From assembly GCA_902635515.1 (NCBI GenBank), contig CACPOD010000002.1:62001-126000 (forward strand): a DNA stretch of 64,000 bases. The letters run 5' to 3'. Numbering within the stretch: position 1 is the stretch's first letter; each line of letters begins with the position of its first letter. The translations under genes were made by a program, and so were the position numbers. Origin of the DNA: an uncultured Pelagibacteraceae bacterium (GTDB lineage Bacteria; Pseudomonadota; Alphaproteobacteria; Pelagibacterales; Pelagibacteraceae). Below are positions 63,204-64,000 of the stretch, piece after piece. Below the pieces are notes generated by a model. That model saw only the letters and a list, made by a program, of their open reading frames with translations, made no database searches and was not told the DNA's origin.

Positions 63204-63479
63204 ATGGAAAAAATAATTTTTTTTGGATTGGTTATTCCTATTATGGCTTATGTTTTATATTTAGGTGGAATGGCAATTATGAATGGTTTTAAGTCTAAGG
63301 AAGCTAATAGAGCTGAGAAAGAGGAAGCTGAAAGTGAGGGTAGGGAGACAAGCGAAACTTCTGATGAACAAAGCAGCAATTTAAGTGATGAACTTACTAA
63401 ATTGAATGATCTAAAAGAAAAAGGAATTATTTCTCAAGAGGAATTTGAAAAGGCGAAAAATAAACTATTAAATAATTAA
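63204..63479 (+). CDS. SHOCT-domain membrane protein
   Basis: N-terminal TM; C-term LTKLNDLKEKGIISQEEFEKAKNKLL. Confidence 0.8.
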   Translation: MEKIIFFGLVIPIMAYVLYLGGMAIMNGFKSKEANRAEKEEAESEGRETSETSDEQSSNLSDELTKLNDLKEKGIISQEEFEKAKNKLLNN

Positions 63480-63490
63480 ATAGTTTAATC

Positions 63491-64000
63491 ATGTTTAATG
63501 GTTTTAAAAAAAAATTTGTTAAAGTAAACCAGGGTAAAATATTTTGTCGATTTAAAGGTAACGGTCCCCCCTTATTATTACTTCATGGATATCCCCAAAC
63601 ACATGTGATGTGGCACAAGACTGCCCCTGAGCTTAGTAAATATTTTACTGTAATAGTTGCTGACCTTAGAGGATATGGAGATAGTTTAGTTTTACCTGGT
63701 GGTACTAATCATAAAAATTATTCTAAAAGAGAAATGGCTAAAGATATGGTTCAATTGATGAGTAAATTAAATTTTAAAAAATTTTTTGTTGCAGGACATG
63801 ATAGAGGCGGGAGAGTTGCACACAGAATGGCAAGAGATTATAGAAATAAAATTATGGCTTTAAGTGTATTAGATATTTGTCCAACTCTAGATATGTACGA
63901 GCATACAAATATGAAATTTGCAAAAGGATATTTTCATTGGTTTTATTTAATACAGCCCGCACCTTTACCAGAGAAAATGATAATGGCAGATCCTAAAAGA
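63491..64000 (+). CDS. Alpha/beta hydrolase, fluoroacetate/haloacetate dehalogenase-like (3' truncated by window)
   Basis: Hand translation MFNGFKKKFVKVNQGKIFCRFKGNGPPLLLLHGYPQTHVMWH...AGHDRGGRVAHRMARDY...FHWFYLIQPAPLPEKMI. Confidence 0.85.
   Translation, partial: MFNGFKKKFVKVNQGKIFCRFKGNGPPLLLLHGYPQTHVMWHKTAPELSKYFTVIVADLRGYGDSLVLPGGTNHKNYSKREMAKDMVQLMSKLNFKKFFVAGHDRGGRVAHRMARDYRNKIMALSVLDICPTLDMYEHTNMKFAKGYFHWFYLIQPAPLPEKMIMADPKR

Noticed and set aside
1-64000. CRISPR arrays, transposases, integrases, phage genes, toxin-antitoxin or restriction systems, riboswitches
   Set aside because: None seen by reading; no regularly spaced direct repeats or matching protein motifs. The single tRNA has no integrase or att-like duplication beside it.

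Overview
AT-rich chromosomal window that looks like a SAR11 / 'Candidatus Pelagibacter'-type alphaproteobacterium: very dense coding, tiny spacers, many overlapping genes. It is core genome around the probable replication origin. leuS-lptE-holA is followed by the parB-parA-rsmG-mnmG-mnmE-rho-hemJ-hemH-hemE leftward block, then an AT-rich gap (candidate oriC), then the rightward ppsR-maf-aroE-coaE-dnaQ block. A perfect 16-bp parS sits inside rsmG. Other modules: grpE-dnaK-dnaJ, hslVU, hisBHAFE-hinT, purH-heparinase-like-rpe, acetate uptake/activation (DUF4212-actP, acs), hemCD, folD, a porin, and one tRNA-Gly. I found no mobile elements, CRISPR arrays, phage genes or canonical defence systems. 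Items most worth a second look: (1) an unlisted 39-aa ORF that aligns without gaps to the ribosome-rescue factor ArfA and overlaps an atypical receiver/winged-helix regulator; (2) acetyl-CoA synthetase with a ~48-aa Lys/Arg-rich repeat N-terminal extension; (3) a tandem pair of PAPS-type sulfotransferases in a lineage thought to lack sulfate assimilation; (4) a GT41/OGT-like glycosyltransferase between mnmE and rho; (5) a fluoroacetate-dehalogenase-like hydrolase at the right edge; (6) candidate RpoH promoters at dnaK, grpE and hslV; (7) repeated sharing of the palindrome TTAA as overlapping stop codons of convergent genes, and one abutting ATGCAT divergent start pair. No clearly new multi-gene system is evident. 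All homology calls come from reading the translations, not from database searches.
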